Origin: an uncultured Candidatus Saccharibacteria bacterium
GTDB taxonomy: Bacteria; Patescibacteriota; Saccharimonadia; Saccharimonadales; Saccharimonadaceae
NCBI GenBank assembly: GCA_945916045.1
Contig: CAMEGH010000032.1
Span: 1 to 6,915, forward strand
Direction: 5' to 3'
DNA: 6,915 nt
Shown here: positions 1 through 4,847 of the stretch, piece after piece
Position numbering within the stretch: the stretch's first letter is position 1
Layout: every line of letters starts with the position of its first letter
The notes under the pieces: model-generated
The model's input: only the letters and a program-made list of their open reading frames with translations
Told to the model about the DNA's origin: nothing
Databases searched by the model: none
Program-made: the position numbers and the translations under genes

Positions 1-120
1 ACTTCGCAGTTGCCTACGTTTGCAGAACTTGGCTACCGCTACAACGCCGCGCTCAGTTCGCCAGAACAGCCGGTGTTTGTGTGCGAAACGTTTGCAGGGT
101 TGGGGCTGAGCGTGCGTTAA
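1..120 (+). CDS. 3' end of an unidentified protein (partial)
   Basis: Frame 1 is open from the first base to a TAA at 118-120 and encodes the last 39 residues of a protein, ending ETFAGLGLSVR. The start lies upstream of the window. Codon use (GAA, TTT, GCG, CGC) resembles the clear genes of the window, and the frame stops one base before the stop codon of the convergent 338-aa gene, which fits a real gene end in a compact genome. I do not recognise the family from so short a tail. There is no membrane segment or metal-binding motif in the visible part. It could be a chance open frame, but its length and placement favour a true C-terminus. Confidence 0.5.
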   Translation, partial: TSQLPTFAELGYRYNAALSSPEQPVFVCETFAGLGLSVR

Positions 121-130
121 ATTAGCGCAC
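112..130. other. Hairpin spanning two convergent stop codons
   Basis: GTGCGTTA (112-119) can pair with TAGCGCAC (123-130) around a 3-base loop, with one T-G wobble on the + strand. The stem covers the + strand TAA (118-120) and the complement of the - strand TAA (122-124). Neither side carries a T-run, so this is not a standard intrinsic terminator. It may protect or define the 3' ends of the converging mRNAs, or it may be chance. Confidence 0.35.
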
Positions 131-1138
131 CAAGTCGTAATCGTTTTGCGCGCCAGGCTGCTGATTTGCCGTGTCAAAAGCGGCAAATACATCGTTACGC
201 GCGTGATTGATAGCCGCGGTTTTTTCATTCGCTTGGCCATGTTGCGGCGTCAGTAAATCGTGTGCATTTGGCGCGGTTTCTGCTGGATTTGTGGCGTTTT
301 TTGTGGCAGATTGCTCGTTGCCAGGTTCGGCAGTTTCGCCTACTTCTGATTGATTTTGCTCGTTATCTTGAGCTAAAACATCATCAAGCGTTTCAGGCGC
401 ATCTTCCGTAGTATCATCTTCACCGGCCGGCGCCGCCAAATCATATTTGCGAATATTTCGGCCAAGTTCAGCCAGCGTTTCGTTATCTAAACGGTTTGCG
501 CCACCCGCTTCCTTTGCATTCTGAAAGTACGCGCGTGCCGTGCGACTCTGGCCCAATAATTGCTGCACATTCGCAAGCGCCTCGGGGTCGCCTTCATCGG
601 CCGCAGCAATCATTTTTTCCGCAATCGCCACATTTGCCACATCATTCTGGCTTTCTTGATCCAAAAATTCTGGCTTGCCAACCACCTCTTCACCATCAGC
701 GGAATTTTCTAGCTTTTCACCCAACACACGTTTTTGTACATCAGTGTGGTCCACCTCGCCCAGCGAAGTTTGCGAAAGTGCTTCATTCGCCTCTTGTTTG
801 GCAATTTCCACACTGTGCGAAAATGTACGTGCGTCCGCCGAATGTGTTTGTGTAAAAGCGCCGTACGCCTCGGCCACGCCTTCCGCGACCGCCTCTGTAT
901 CGCCGTTCGAACTCATGCCAAGCTGTTCTTTCGCGTTAACACTCAACCCACGCGCCACATCCTGCGAACCAAAATCGTGCGCCCGCACCTCGCTCACGCC
1001 AAACATATCATTAATATGGTCGTTGTAATTTTGGTACTGCTGCTCTTGCTCGGCAATTTCTTCCGGCGTCAATTCGCGGTTTTTGCGCTTTTTGTTGAAC
1101 GTTTCTCGTTTTTCGAAGGCTGTTTGATCTGGATACAT
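122..1138 (-). CDS. Acidic cysteine-free protein of unknown function, 338 aa
   Basis: A 338-residue frame runs from ATG at 1138 to TAA at 122-124. I do not recognise a family. The N-terminus is strongly basic (about residues 8-22, with KKRKNRE), followed by a Gln/Glu/Tyr stretch. The middle (about 60-220) is Ala/Glu/Gln-rich and probably helical. From about residue 235 it is acidic and rich in Asn, Gln, Thr, Pro and Ala, probably disordered, before a short helical-looking end. No cysteine, signal peptide or membrane segment is visible, so a soluble cytoplasmic location is inferred. No clear Shine-Dalgarno sequence precedes the ATG. A promoter with an extended -10 box sits about 30 bp upstream, so the gene is probably transcribed alone. 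Its 3' end abuts the converging gene at 1-120. No coding shadow on the + strand looks real. It may be a lineage-specific protein. Confidence 0.72.
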   Translation of the reverse strand: MYPDQTAFEKRETFNKKRKNRELTPEEIAEQEQQYQNYNDHINDMFGVSEVRAHDFGSQDVARGLSVNAKEQLGMSSNGDTEAVAEGVAEAYGAFTQTHSADARTFSHSVEIAKQEANEALSQTSLGEVDHTDVQKRVLGEKLENSADGEEVVGKPEFLDQESQNDVANVAIAEKMIAAADEGDPEALANVQQLLGQSRTARAYFQNAKEAGGANRLDNETLAELGRNIRKYDLAAPAGEDDTTEDAPETLDDVLAQDNEQNQSEVGETAEPGNEQSATKNATNPAETAPNAHDLLTPQHGQANEKTAAINHARNDVFAAFDTANQQPGAQNDYDLVR

Positions 1139-1167
1139 AGTGCTATTTTTATACTAAACTCTTTTAT

Positions 1168-1196
1168 ATGTTAGCATAAGTTTGATGAAAAGTCAA
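1168..1196 (-). promoter_or_regulatory. Promoter of the 338-aa gene
   Basis: Read on the - strand, TTGACT (1191-1196) and TAACAT (1168-1173) are 17 bases apart, and the -10 box is preceded by TGC, giving an extended -10. The predicted start near 1161 leaves a leader of about 23 nt without a clear ribosome binding site. It is back to back with the promoter at 1229-1257. Confidence 0.55.
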
Positions 1197-1228
1197 TATT
1201 TATACTCTTCCGTATTTTCAAGAATTAC

Positions 1229-1257
1229 TTGACAAATTAAATCAATATATATATAGT
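1229..1257 (+). promoter_or_regulatory. Strong sigma70-type promoter of the cysteine-cluster gene
   Basis: A perfect TTGACA (1229-1234) is followed after 17 bases by TATAGT (1252-1257; five of six consensus bases) in very AT-rich DNA with an alternating AT tract. Transcription should begin near 1264, giving a leader of about 100 nt before the ATG at 1365. This is the best consensus promoter in the window. Confidence 0.75.
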
Positions 1258-1288
1258 AATTACTGCGCAAACACCGTTTGCTAAAGTA

Positions 1289-1311
1289 CGAGGGATTTCC
1301 TCGGCTTTTTT
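1289..1311 (+). terminator. Possible attenuator in the leader
   Basis: CGAGG (1289-1293) pairs with CCTCG (1299-1303) around GATTT, followed by GC and six T (1306-1311). This has the form of a short intrinsic terminator about 25 nt after the predicted transcription start and ahead of the ATG at 1365. The stem is only 5 bp, so termination may be partial. It could act as an attenuator, or it could end a roughly 48-nt small RNA. Confidence 0.45.
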
Positions 1312-1314
1312 ATT

Positions 1315-1335
1315 ATGAAGCTACCGTAGCTTCAT
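1315..1335 (+). repeat. Near-perfect palindrome, 9-bp hairpin
   Basis: ATGAAGCTA (1315-1323) and TAGCTTCAT (1327-1335) are perfect inverted repeats around CCG. They could form a stable RNA hairpin between the attenuator-like stem and the ribosome binding site, or act at the DNA level as a dyad for a dimeric regulator. No second copy was noticed in the window. Confidence 0.55.
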
Positions 1336-1339
1336 GTGA

Positions 1340-1358
1340 CACTTCTTGGAAGGAAGTG
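1340..1358 (+). promoter_or_regulatory. Hairpin covering the Shine-Dalgarno region
   Basis: CACTTC (1340-1345) pairs with GAAGTG (1353-1358) around a 7-base loop. The purine-rich ribosome binding site GGAAGGAAGTGG (1348-1359) lies in the loop and 3' arm, 5-16 bases before the ATG at 1365. It selects this ATG and could be partly masked by the stem, giving translational control. Confidence 0.45.
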
Positions 1359-1364
1359 GTTACG

Positions 1365-1700
1365 ATGGGTCGTTTTGATCCGCCCCGCATCCCCTGTCCG
1401 TACGACTACCCCGACAACTGCATGTGCAATACGTGCGTGGATGATCGGAGAGCAGCGGGGTTGCCGAGTGTTAGCACCTACGAGAAGTACAGTGCTAGCT
1501 ACGACAGCGACACAGGAACGATGCAGACCAACTTTTTCTCTGGCACCGTTGGTGAACGAGACCAGAAGAAAAAGGTCCACGTGGCTATCGATGAATACGG
1601 AAACGTTGTCTATGTCCGAGACATCGATGGCAAAGTTCTGTACGACAAGAAGCACGGCATTGGATACCTGCCGTTCGATCTAAACTGGTCGTACTACTAA
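1365..1700 (+). CDS. Small protein with a four-cysteine cluster, 111 aa, unknown function
   Basis: The frame runs from ATG at 1365 to TAA at 1698-1700 and encodes 111 residues. The start was chosen because a purine-rich Shine-Dalgarno sequence precedes it and the upstream in-frame region is hairpin leader. Near the N-terminus C11, C19, C21 and C24 form C-x7-C-x-C-x2-C, a plausible zinc or other metal site. The rest is rich in Tyr, Asp and Gly; about residues 72-96 look like beta strands (VHVAIDEYGNVVYVRD then DGKVLYDKK). There is no signal peptide or membrane helix. I do not recognise the family. It has its own strong promoter and its own terminator, so it is probably monocistronic. Codon use (AAG, GAG, GGA, CGA, CGG) differs from the neighbouring - strand genes, which may point to transfer. 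Whether it is regulatory or structural cannot be said. Confidence 0.7.
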   Translation: MGRFDPPRIPCPYDYPDNCMCNTCVDDRRAAGLPSVSTYEKYSASYDSDTGTMQTNFFSGTVGERDQKKKVHVAIDEYGNVVYVRDIDGKVLYDKKHGIGYLPFDLNWSYY

Positions 1701-1712
1701 ACACCCTATCCT

Positions 1713-1741
1713 GAGCCATGATACAAAACTGGCTCTTTTTT
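1713..1741 (+). terminator. Intrinsic terminator after the cysteine-cluster gene
   Basis: GAGCCA (1713-1718) and TGGCTC (1730-1735) form a 6-bp stem with an 11-base loop, immediately followed by six T (1736-1741). It begins 13 bases after the stop codon. It has a T-run only on the + strand. Confidence 0.8.
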
Positions 1742-1755
1742 CCTGTTTGCGTTAT

Positions 1756-1761
1756 TATAAA
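1756..1761 (+). promoter_or_regulatory. Possible -10 box for the 1762 gene
   Basis: TATAAA (1756-1761) lies just after the preceding terminator and right before the ATG codons at 1762 and 1768. Transcription starting about 7 bases downstream would begin near 1768, giving a leaderless mRNA. No convincing -35 box is seen, so the call is weak. Confidence 0.3.
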
Positions 1762-2097
1762 ATGCACATGCAGAAGCACAACAACGACACCCTAGCTCTC
1801 ATACGCTTATCAGAAATAGTGTCACTTGCTGAGTTCTTGTCCGTGGACACAATTTCTGTGCGAAATACCGAGCCAATATACCCAGTCACCGTTGGCGAGA
1901 AAATTGCTTGTTATGCTCTCGATATTGTGCTTCTTCACGAATGGTCATCCGATGAAACCGAGCAAGCTGTCGCACCTCTCGAAGAGGCTCTGCAACAGCT
2001 TGACACAGGAGTTGACAAACCTGCCGTATGGAATGATCTTTTTATTGCAAATTCAGCACTCAAGGCCTACCTACAGTCGAACCGCAAAAATAGTTAG
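1762..2097 (+). CDS. Small helical protein of unknown function, about 111 aa
   Basis: An open frame from ATG at 1762 to TAG at 2095-2097 encodes 111 residues; ATG 1768 (109 aa) and TTG 1747 (116 aa) are alternatives. No Shine-Dalgarno sequence is visible before any of them. The product is mildly acidic and looks mostly helical, with a Leu/Ile/Val-rich first half (LALIRLSEIVSLAEFL and IACYALDIVLLHEW) and an acidic segment (SSDETEQ). It has one Cys and two Trp. No signal peptide or obvious catalytic motif is seen and I do not recognise the family. The preceding terminator separates it from the cysteine-cluster gene, though read-through is possible. Its 3' end overlaps that of convergent truB by 4 bp. 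It uses ATA, CTA and CTC codons more than its neighbours, so it may have arrived with the preceding gene. Confidence 0.6.
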   Translation: MHMQKHNNDTLALIRLSEIVSLAEFLSVDTISVRNTEPIYPVTVGEKIACYALDIVLLHEWSSDETEQAVAPLEEALQQLDTGVDKPAVWNDLFIANSALKAYLQSNRKNS

Positions 2098-2753
2098 CTA
2101 TCTATCCCAAAATCCGCCAAAGTCTGCGCCTCGGCCACATTCCATTCACGAATCTGCGTTCGGCGTAGCTCGCTACAATACGCGCCCGTGCCCAGAGCTT
2201 GGCCAATGTCCACCGCCAAGCTACGAATGTACGTCCCGCTCGAAACGTGCGTGCGGATTTTGAGCGTTGGGTAGGAATATTCCACCAACTCAAGCGAGTG
2301 CACGGTAATGGTGCGCAGCGGCAATTCCACTTCTTTGCCGTCGCGCGCAAGTTTGTAGGCGCGCTGACCATCAATCTTAATAGCGCTAAAGATTGGCGGG
2401 CGCTGCTGAATATCGCCAGCAAATTTTGCGAGTGCAGCGTGTACTGCTTCGAGCGAAGGCTGTACGTCATCTACCTCTGTTATTTCGCCTTCTGGGTCGC
2501 CTGTTGTACTGGTTTTGCCGAGCGTGATAGTCGCTTCGTACACCTTATCGAGCTTGGTGTATTCGCCAGCTTTTTTGCATTCTTTACCGATCACCAAAAT
2601 CATCAGACCAGTCGCAAATGGGTCAAGCGTGCCGGTATGCCCTACCTTTACTTTTTTGCCCGCTTGCTGGCTTAATACGCGCCGAATCCGCGCCACTACA
2701 CCAAAACTTGTCAGCCCTGCGGGCTTATCGATTAGAAGAATTCCATCAGTCAT
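2094..2753 (-). CDS. truB: tRNA pseudouridine(55) synthase TruB, short form
   Basis: TruB converts U55 in the T-loop of tRNAs to pseudouridine in the cytoplasm. With ATG at 2753 the protein has 219 residues and begins MTDGILLIDKPAG, the usual TruB start. Visible motifs are GHTGTLDPFATG with catalytic Asp44, YEATITLG with Tyr72, the RPPIFSAIKIDGQRAY block (118-133), and SSGTYIRSLAVDIG with Arg177, followed by LRRT (196-199). D44, Y72 and R177 keep the relative spacing of E. coli D48, Y76 and R181. E. coli and Bacillus TruB are about 300 residues; this one ends right after the catalytic core and lacks the C-terminal (PUA-like) domain. A start at 2789 would add residues unlike the family. A terminator isolates it from the upstream gene. 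Its end overlaps the convergent 1762 gene by 4 bp with no strong terminator, so its transcript may run antisense into that gene. Confidence 0.96.
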   Translation of the reverse strand: MTDGILLIDKPAGLTSFGVVARIRRVLSQQAGKKVKVGHTGTLDPFATGLMILVIGKECKKAGEYTKLDKVYEATITLGKTSTTGDPEGEITEVDDVQPSLEAVHAALAKFAGDIQQRPPIFSAIKIDGQRAYKLARDGKEVELPLRTITVHSLELVEYSYPTLKIRTHVSSGTYIRSLAVDIGQALGTGAYCSELRRTQIREWNVAEAQTLADFGIDS

Positions 2754-2760
2754 CGCCCCT

Positions 2761-2766
2761 ATTGTA
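2761..2766 (-). promoter_or_regulatory. Possible extended -10 box of truB
   Basis: On the - strand TACAAT, preceded by TGT, ends 7 bases before the truB ATG at 2753, so transcription would begin at or next to the start codon. The -35 region overlaps the T-run of the upstream terminator and shows no good hexamer. The AGGGG just before the ATG is only 2 bases away, too close for a normal Shine-Dalgarno sequence. Confidence 0.4.
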
Positions 2767-2779
2767 ACAGTAGTGACGC

Positions 2780-2809
2780 AAAAAAACACCCCGAGAGCGA
2801 GGTGTTTTT
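2780..2809 (-). terminator. Intrinsic terminator after the DHH-like gene
   Basis: Ten bases after the stop codon at 2820, the - strand reads AAAAACACCTCG, a CTCT loop, then CGGGGTGTTTTTTT. This gives a 7-bp GC-rich stem with one G-U wobble, extended by A/T pairs and ending in a run of seven T. The wobble is a C-A mismatch on the + strand, so the - strand is the working direction. It separates the DHH-like gene from truB. Confidence 0.88.
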
Positions 2810-2819
2810 GTGAAGCTGT

Positions 2820-4664
2820 TTACGCGCCAGGGATTTTGAATTGCCCTGGGTCGCTTGGACTTGGGTCGTTCGCCGGCGGCGCTGGCGGCAACATAGCGCC
2901 GATTGGATCTTCTGGCGGCAAGGTATCGTCGCTCGAATCAGTTGGCGGTGTTTGCATAAAATCTGGCATTTGCGGCGGCATTGGCGGCAACTGCGAGAAG
3001 TCAGGCGTTGGCGGCGGCGGAGGCGTAGCTGGCACACCACCTTGGTCTGGCATTGATGGAAGTGGCGGCAACGGTGGCGCTGTGGCCTGCAACGGCTCGA
3101 TAGTGTTTGCCTTGGCCGTCGGTGAAGCTGGCGCGTCTGCCAATGGGTCAACGCGTGGCGGCTCGTCGTTTGGCGCAGTTACGCCGTTAAGCGGCGATTG
3201 GAACGTCGGTTCGCCGTTGCCAACGTATTTCCCGCCGTGCGAAAGAATTGCTTTATTTTGCGATTTGTCGGCGTTGGCGCGCTTGTCTTCCGCAGCTTGG
3301 TGCGTAGTCGCGTTTAATGTTCCGCCAAACACTGGCCCATCGCCATTCGCTTGCGTGTTTGATTGGCGCACGCCGTTAATTTCTGGCTGCATATCTTGCG
3401 AAAGCGCGTTCGCCAAACGTGCAGTTTCACCCTCGTCAGTTGGCGCAGGCGCGCCTGAACTACTCACAAGTTGATCGAGCTTGGCCATCGCGTCACTGTC
3501 ACCGCCAGGAGCCGGTGGCTCTGGCACTGGCAGCGGCGGCGGAGTTTGCGGCGCTGGCGTTTCTGGTGGCGTGGTTTGTGGCGGCTGAGTTGGCTTTGGC
3601 GCCGGGGTTTCTTCTGGGCGTTTTACCGGAGGCAAGCCAGCGTCATCTTGCTTTTTTGGCGCTGGCGTTTGTTCTGGCTGCTTTGGCTTTTTATCCTCAG
3701 AATCAGACTGCTTTTGGGCAGGTTTGTCTTCCCGTTTCGCAGATTGCTCTGGCTTTTTGCCGGCCGTATCATCGTCGTCATTCGAGCGATGAGAAATCTT
3801 AAAACTATCTTTATTTTCTTGCTTCTTTTTTTGTTCTGGCTGCTTTTTTGGCTGATTTCCTGCCTTTGTGCGATCAATCTTCGAAGCTTTGCCTTCCGAA
3901 AGATCCATCTTGCTACCTTCGCGAAGCTTGGCGGCAATCAGCTGCTGATTTGCACCCAACGCCATCAACTGCGCCGAAATAGTCATCGCATTTGCGGTCG
4001 TTTTGTCGTTGCTAAAACGATCGGTTGCAGCCACAACACCAGTCAAAAGCGCGCTGGCAATGCGTTCTTTCACTGGGTTTTCGTCCGACTTTAGTTCGTC
4101 GACCAACCCGGTCGCAAGTTCGCTCAAACTGCTTGATTCTGGATTATTCCAATCCATCGTACCCAGCGTGCTCGGCGCCAAACCAATCGTCGCCACCGAT
4201 GCATCGTGCAAAATACGACCATGCGCAGCTAGCGCCTTATCCAAATGATCTTTGTCTTTTACGCCAATCGCAATCACCATTTCAACGTTGTAATCGCCCT
4301 GGCTGTAATCCAAATCTTTTTGCGTAATCACGGTGCGGTACGGCGTAATAAAGATTTTTACGACGTCGCCCTCTACCTTGTACCGGAGGTGATCAGCCTT
4401 TTCTTTATCGAGCGCAATCACAAAATCACGCAAGCTATCAACGCTATTTTCAAAGGTTTTTTCTGGCTTTAGAAACGTAATGGCTGGTGGAATATCACCG
4501 CTCACCACGGCTGTGGCGTGCTTGCCAATATCGTTCAAAAAGAGCGTTAGCCCTAATGCCGCCGAAAGTTCATCGACACTTGGATTCTGCCCCACCGTCA
4601 CAAGAATCGTATCTGCGCTTTTGATACCTTCGACAATTTGCTGCTTCACACCGGTGTCGTTCAT
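2820..4664 (-). CDS. Degenerate DHH/DHHA1-like protein with long proline-rich disordered tail, 614 aa
   Basis: The N-terminal 250 residues follow the DHH phosphoesterase pattern of NrnA/RecJ-like enzymes. A GQNPSVDELSAALGL segment (25-39) sits where SHxNPDGDALGSALAL is expected. ILHDASVATIGL (151-162) sits at the IDHH motif, and ESSSLSEL (176-183), IASALLTGVVAATD (202-215) and TTANAMTISAQLMALGA (222-238) match the later family blocks. The first His and Asp of HxNPDGD are replaced (G25, S29; D31 kept), and DHH reads HDA (153-155), so phosphoesterase activity is unlikely. Residues about 260-375 are Lys/Glu/Gln/Pro-rich with an acidic DDDD patch; the remainder to 614 is Pro/Ala/Asp/Gly-rich with polyproline runs, broken by a short helical stretch after about 390. 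No Cys, signal peptide or membrane helix is seen. ATG 4664 has AAAGGT 7 bases upstream. It has its own promoter and terminator. A binding or scaffold role is only inferred. Confidence 0.85.
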   Translation of the reverse strand: MNDTGVKQQIVEGIKSADTILVTVGQNPSVDELSAALGLTLFLNDIGKHATAVVSGDIPPAITFLKPEKTFENSVDSLRDFVIALDKEKADHLRYKVEGDVVKIFITPYRTVITQKDLDYSQGDYNVEMVIAIGVKDKDHLDKALAAHGRILHDASVATIGLAPSTLGTMDWNNPESSSLSELATGLVDELKSDENPVKERIASALLTGVVAATDRFSNDKTTANAMTISAQLMALGANQQLIAAKLREGSKMDLSEGKASKIDRTKAGNQPKKQPEQKKKQENKDSFKISHRSNDDDDTAGKKPEQSAKREDKPAQKQSDSEDKKPKQPEQTPAPKKQDDAGLPPVKRPEETPAPKPTQPPQTTPPETPAPQTPPPLPVPEPPAPGGDSDAMAKLDQLVSSSGAPAPTDEGETARLANALSQDMQPEINGVRQSNTQANGDGPVFGGTLNATTHQAAEDKRANADKSQNKAILSHGGKYVGNGEPTFQSPLNGVTAPNDEPPRVDPLADAPASPTAKANTIEPLQATAPPLPPLPSMPDQGGVPATPPPPPTPDFSQLPPMPPQMPDFMQTPPTDSSDDTLPPEDPIGAMLPPAPPANDPSPSDPGQFKIPGA

Positions 4665-4671
4665 TGTGTTT

Positions 4672-4677
4672 ACCTTT
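4672..4677 (-). promoter_or_regulatory. Ribosome binding site of the DHH-like gene
   Basis: AAAGGT on the - strand lies 7 bases before the ATG at 4664 and fixes that start. It is one of the few clear Shine-Dalgarno sequences in the window, together with the one before rpsT. Confidence 0.65.
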
Positions 4678-4717
4678 GTTTTCTACCTTGTATTTATTTT
4701 TTTAGTACTTTTCCCTG

Positions 4718-4747
4718 ACTATACCATAAGCAATATTACTATGTCAA
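4718..4747 (-). promoter_or_regulatory. Promoter of the DHH-like gene
   Basis: On the - strand a perfect TTGACA (4742-4747) and TATAGT (4718-4723) are 18 bases apart, with TGG before the -10 box (extended -10). The start is expected near 4711, leaving a leader of about 47 nt. It diverges from the rpsT promoter; the two -35 boxes are 23 bp apart. Confidence 0.7.
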
Positions 4748-4770
4748 CAATATCCGCAAATATCCCCTAC

Positions 4771-4799
4771 TTTACTTTTGTTGAAAATTCCTGTATAAT
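4771..4799 (+). promoter_or_regulatory. Promoter of rpsT
   Basis: TTTACT (4771-4776) and a perfect TATAAT (4794-4799) are 17 bases apart. The start is expected near 4806, giving a leader of about 42 nt before the rpsT ATG. No long regulatory leader is present. Confidence 0.72.
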
Positions 4800-4835
4800 T
4801 CAAAGCTGATTGTAAGTACAAATTACTAGAGAGAT

Positions 4836-4843
4836 AAAAGGAG
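4836..4843 (+). promoter_or_regulatory. Ribosome binding site of rpsT
   Basis: AAAAGGAG ends 4 bases before the ATG at 4848. It is the strongest Shine-Dalgarno sequence in the window, as expected for a highly expressed ribosomal protein. Confidence 0.75.
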
Positions 4844-4847
4844 TAAC

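Larger units (their letters stand above)
1264..1364 (+). promoter_or_regulatory. Structured 5' leader with four consecutive hairpins
   Basis: The predicted untranslated leader holds four hairpins in about 100 nt: GCAAAC/GTTTGC (1267-1281), CGAGG/CCTCG followed by six T (1289-1311), a 9-bp stem (1315-1335), and CACTTC/GAAGTG (1340-1358), which includes part of the Shine-Dalgarno region. The layout resembles an attenuator followed by a translation-control element, although I match it to no known riboswitch class. The cysteine-cluster frame stays open back to a TTG at 1278, but this dense pairing argues that the stretch is leader rather than coding. Confidence 0.5.

Noticed and set aside
1315..1339. 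Tiny leader ORFs: ATG at 1315 (four codons) and ATG-TGA at 1334-1339
   Set aside because: No ribosome binding site precedes them and both lie in a 9-bp stem; too short to support without ribosome profiling.
1278..1364. TTG start at 1278 extending the cysteine-cluster protein to 140 residues
   Set aside because: The extension falls in the hairpin-rich leader, has no ribosome binding site, and the ATG at 1365 has a good one.
2086..2103. AT-rich stem ATAG/CTAT followed by T on the - strand as a truB terminator
   Set aside because: The stem is only 4-6 weak pairs, so I do not call it a terminator.
2754..2789. Upstream ATG at 2789 for truB
   Set aside because: The added 12 residues are unlike TruB, the region overlaps the upstream terminator, and MTDGILLIDKPAG is the normal start.
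2515..3474. Long open frame on the + strand, 319 codons, glycine- and serine-rich
   Set aside because: It is the complement of the proline-rich tail of the DHH-like gene and of truB; Gly-rich translation is what proline codons give on the other strand. It crosses two genes and a terminator.
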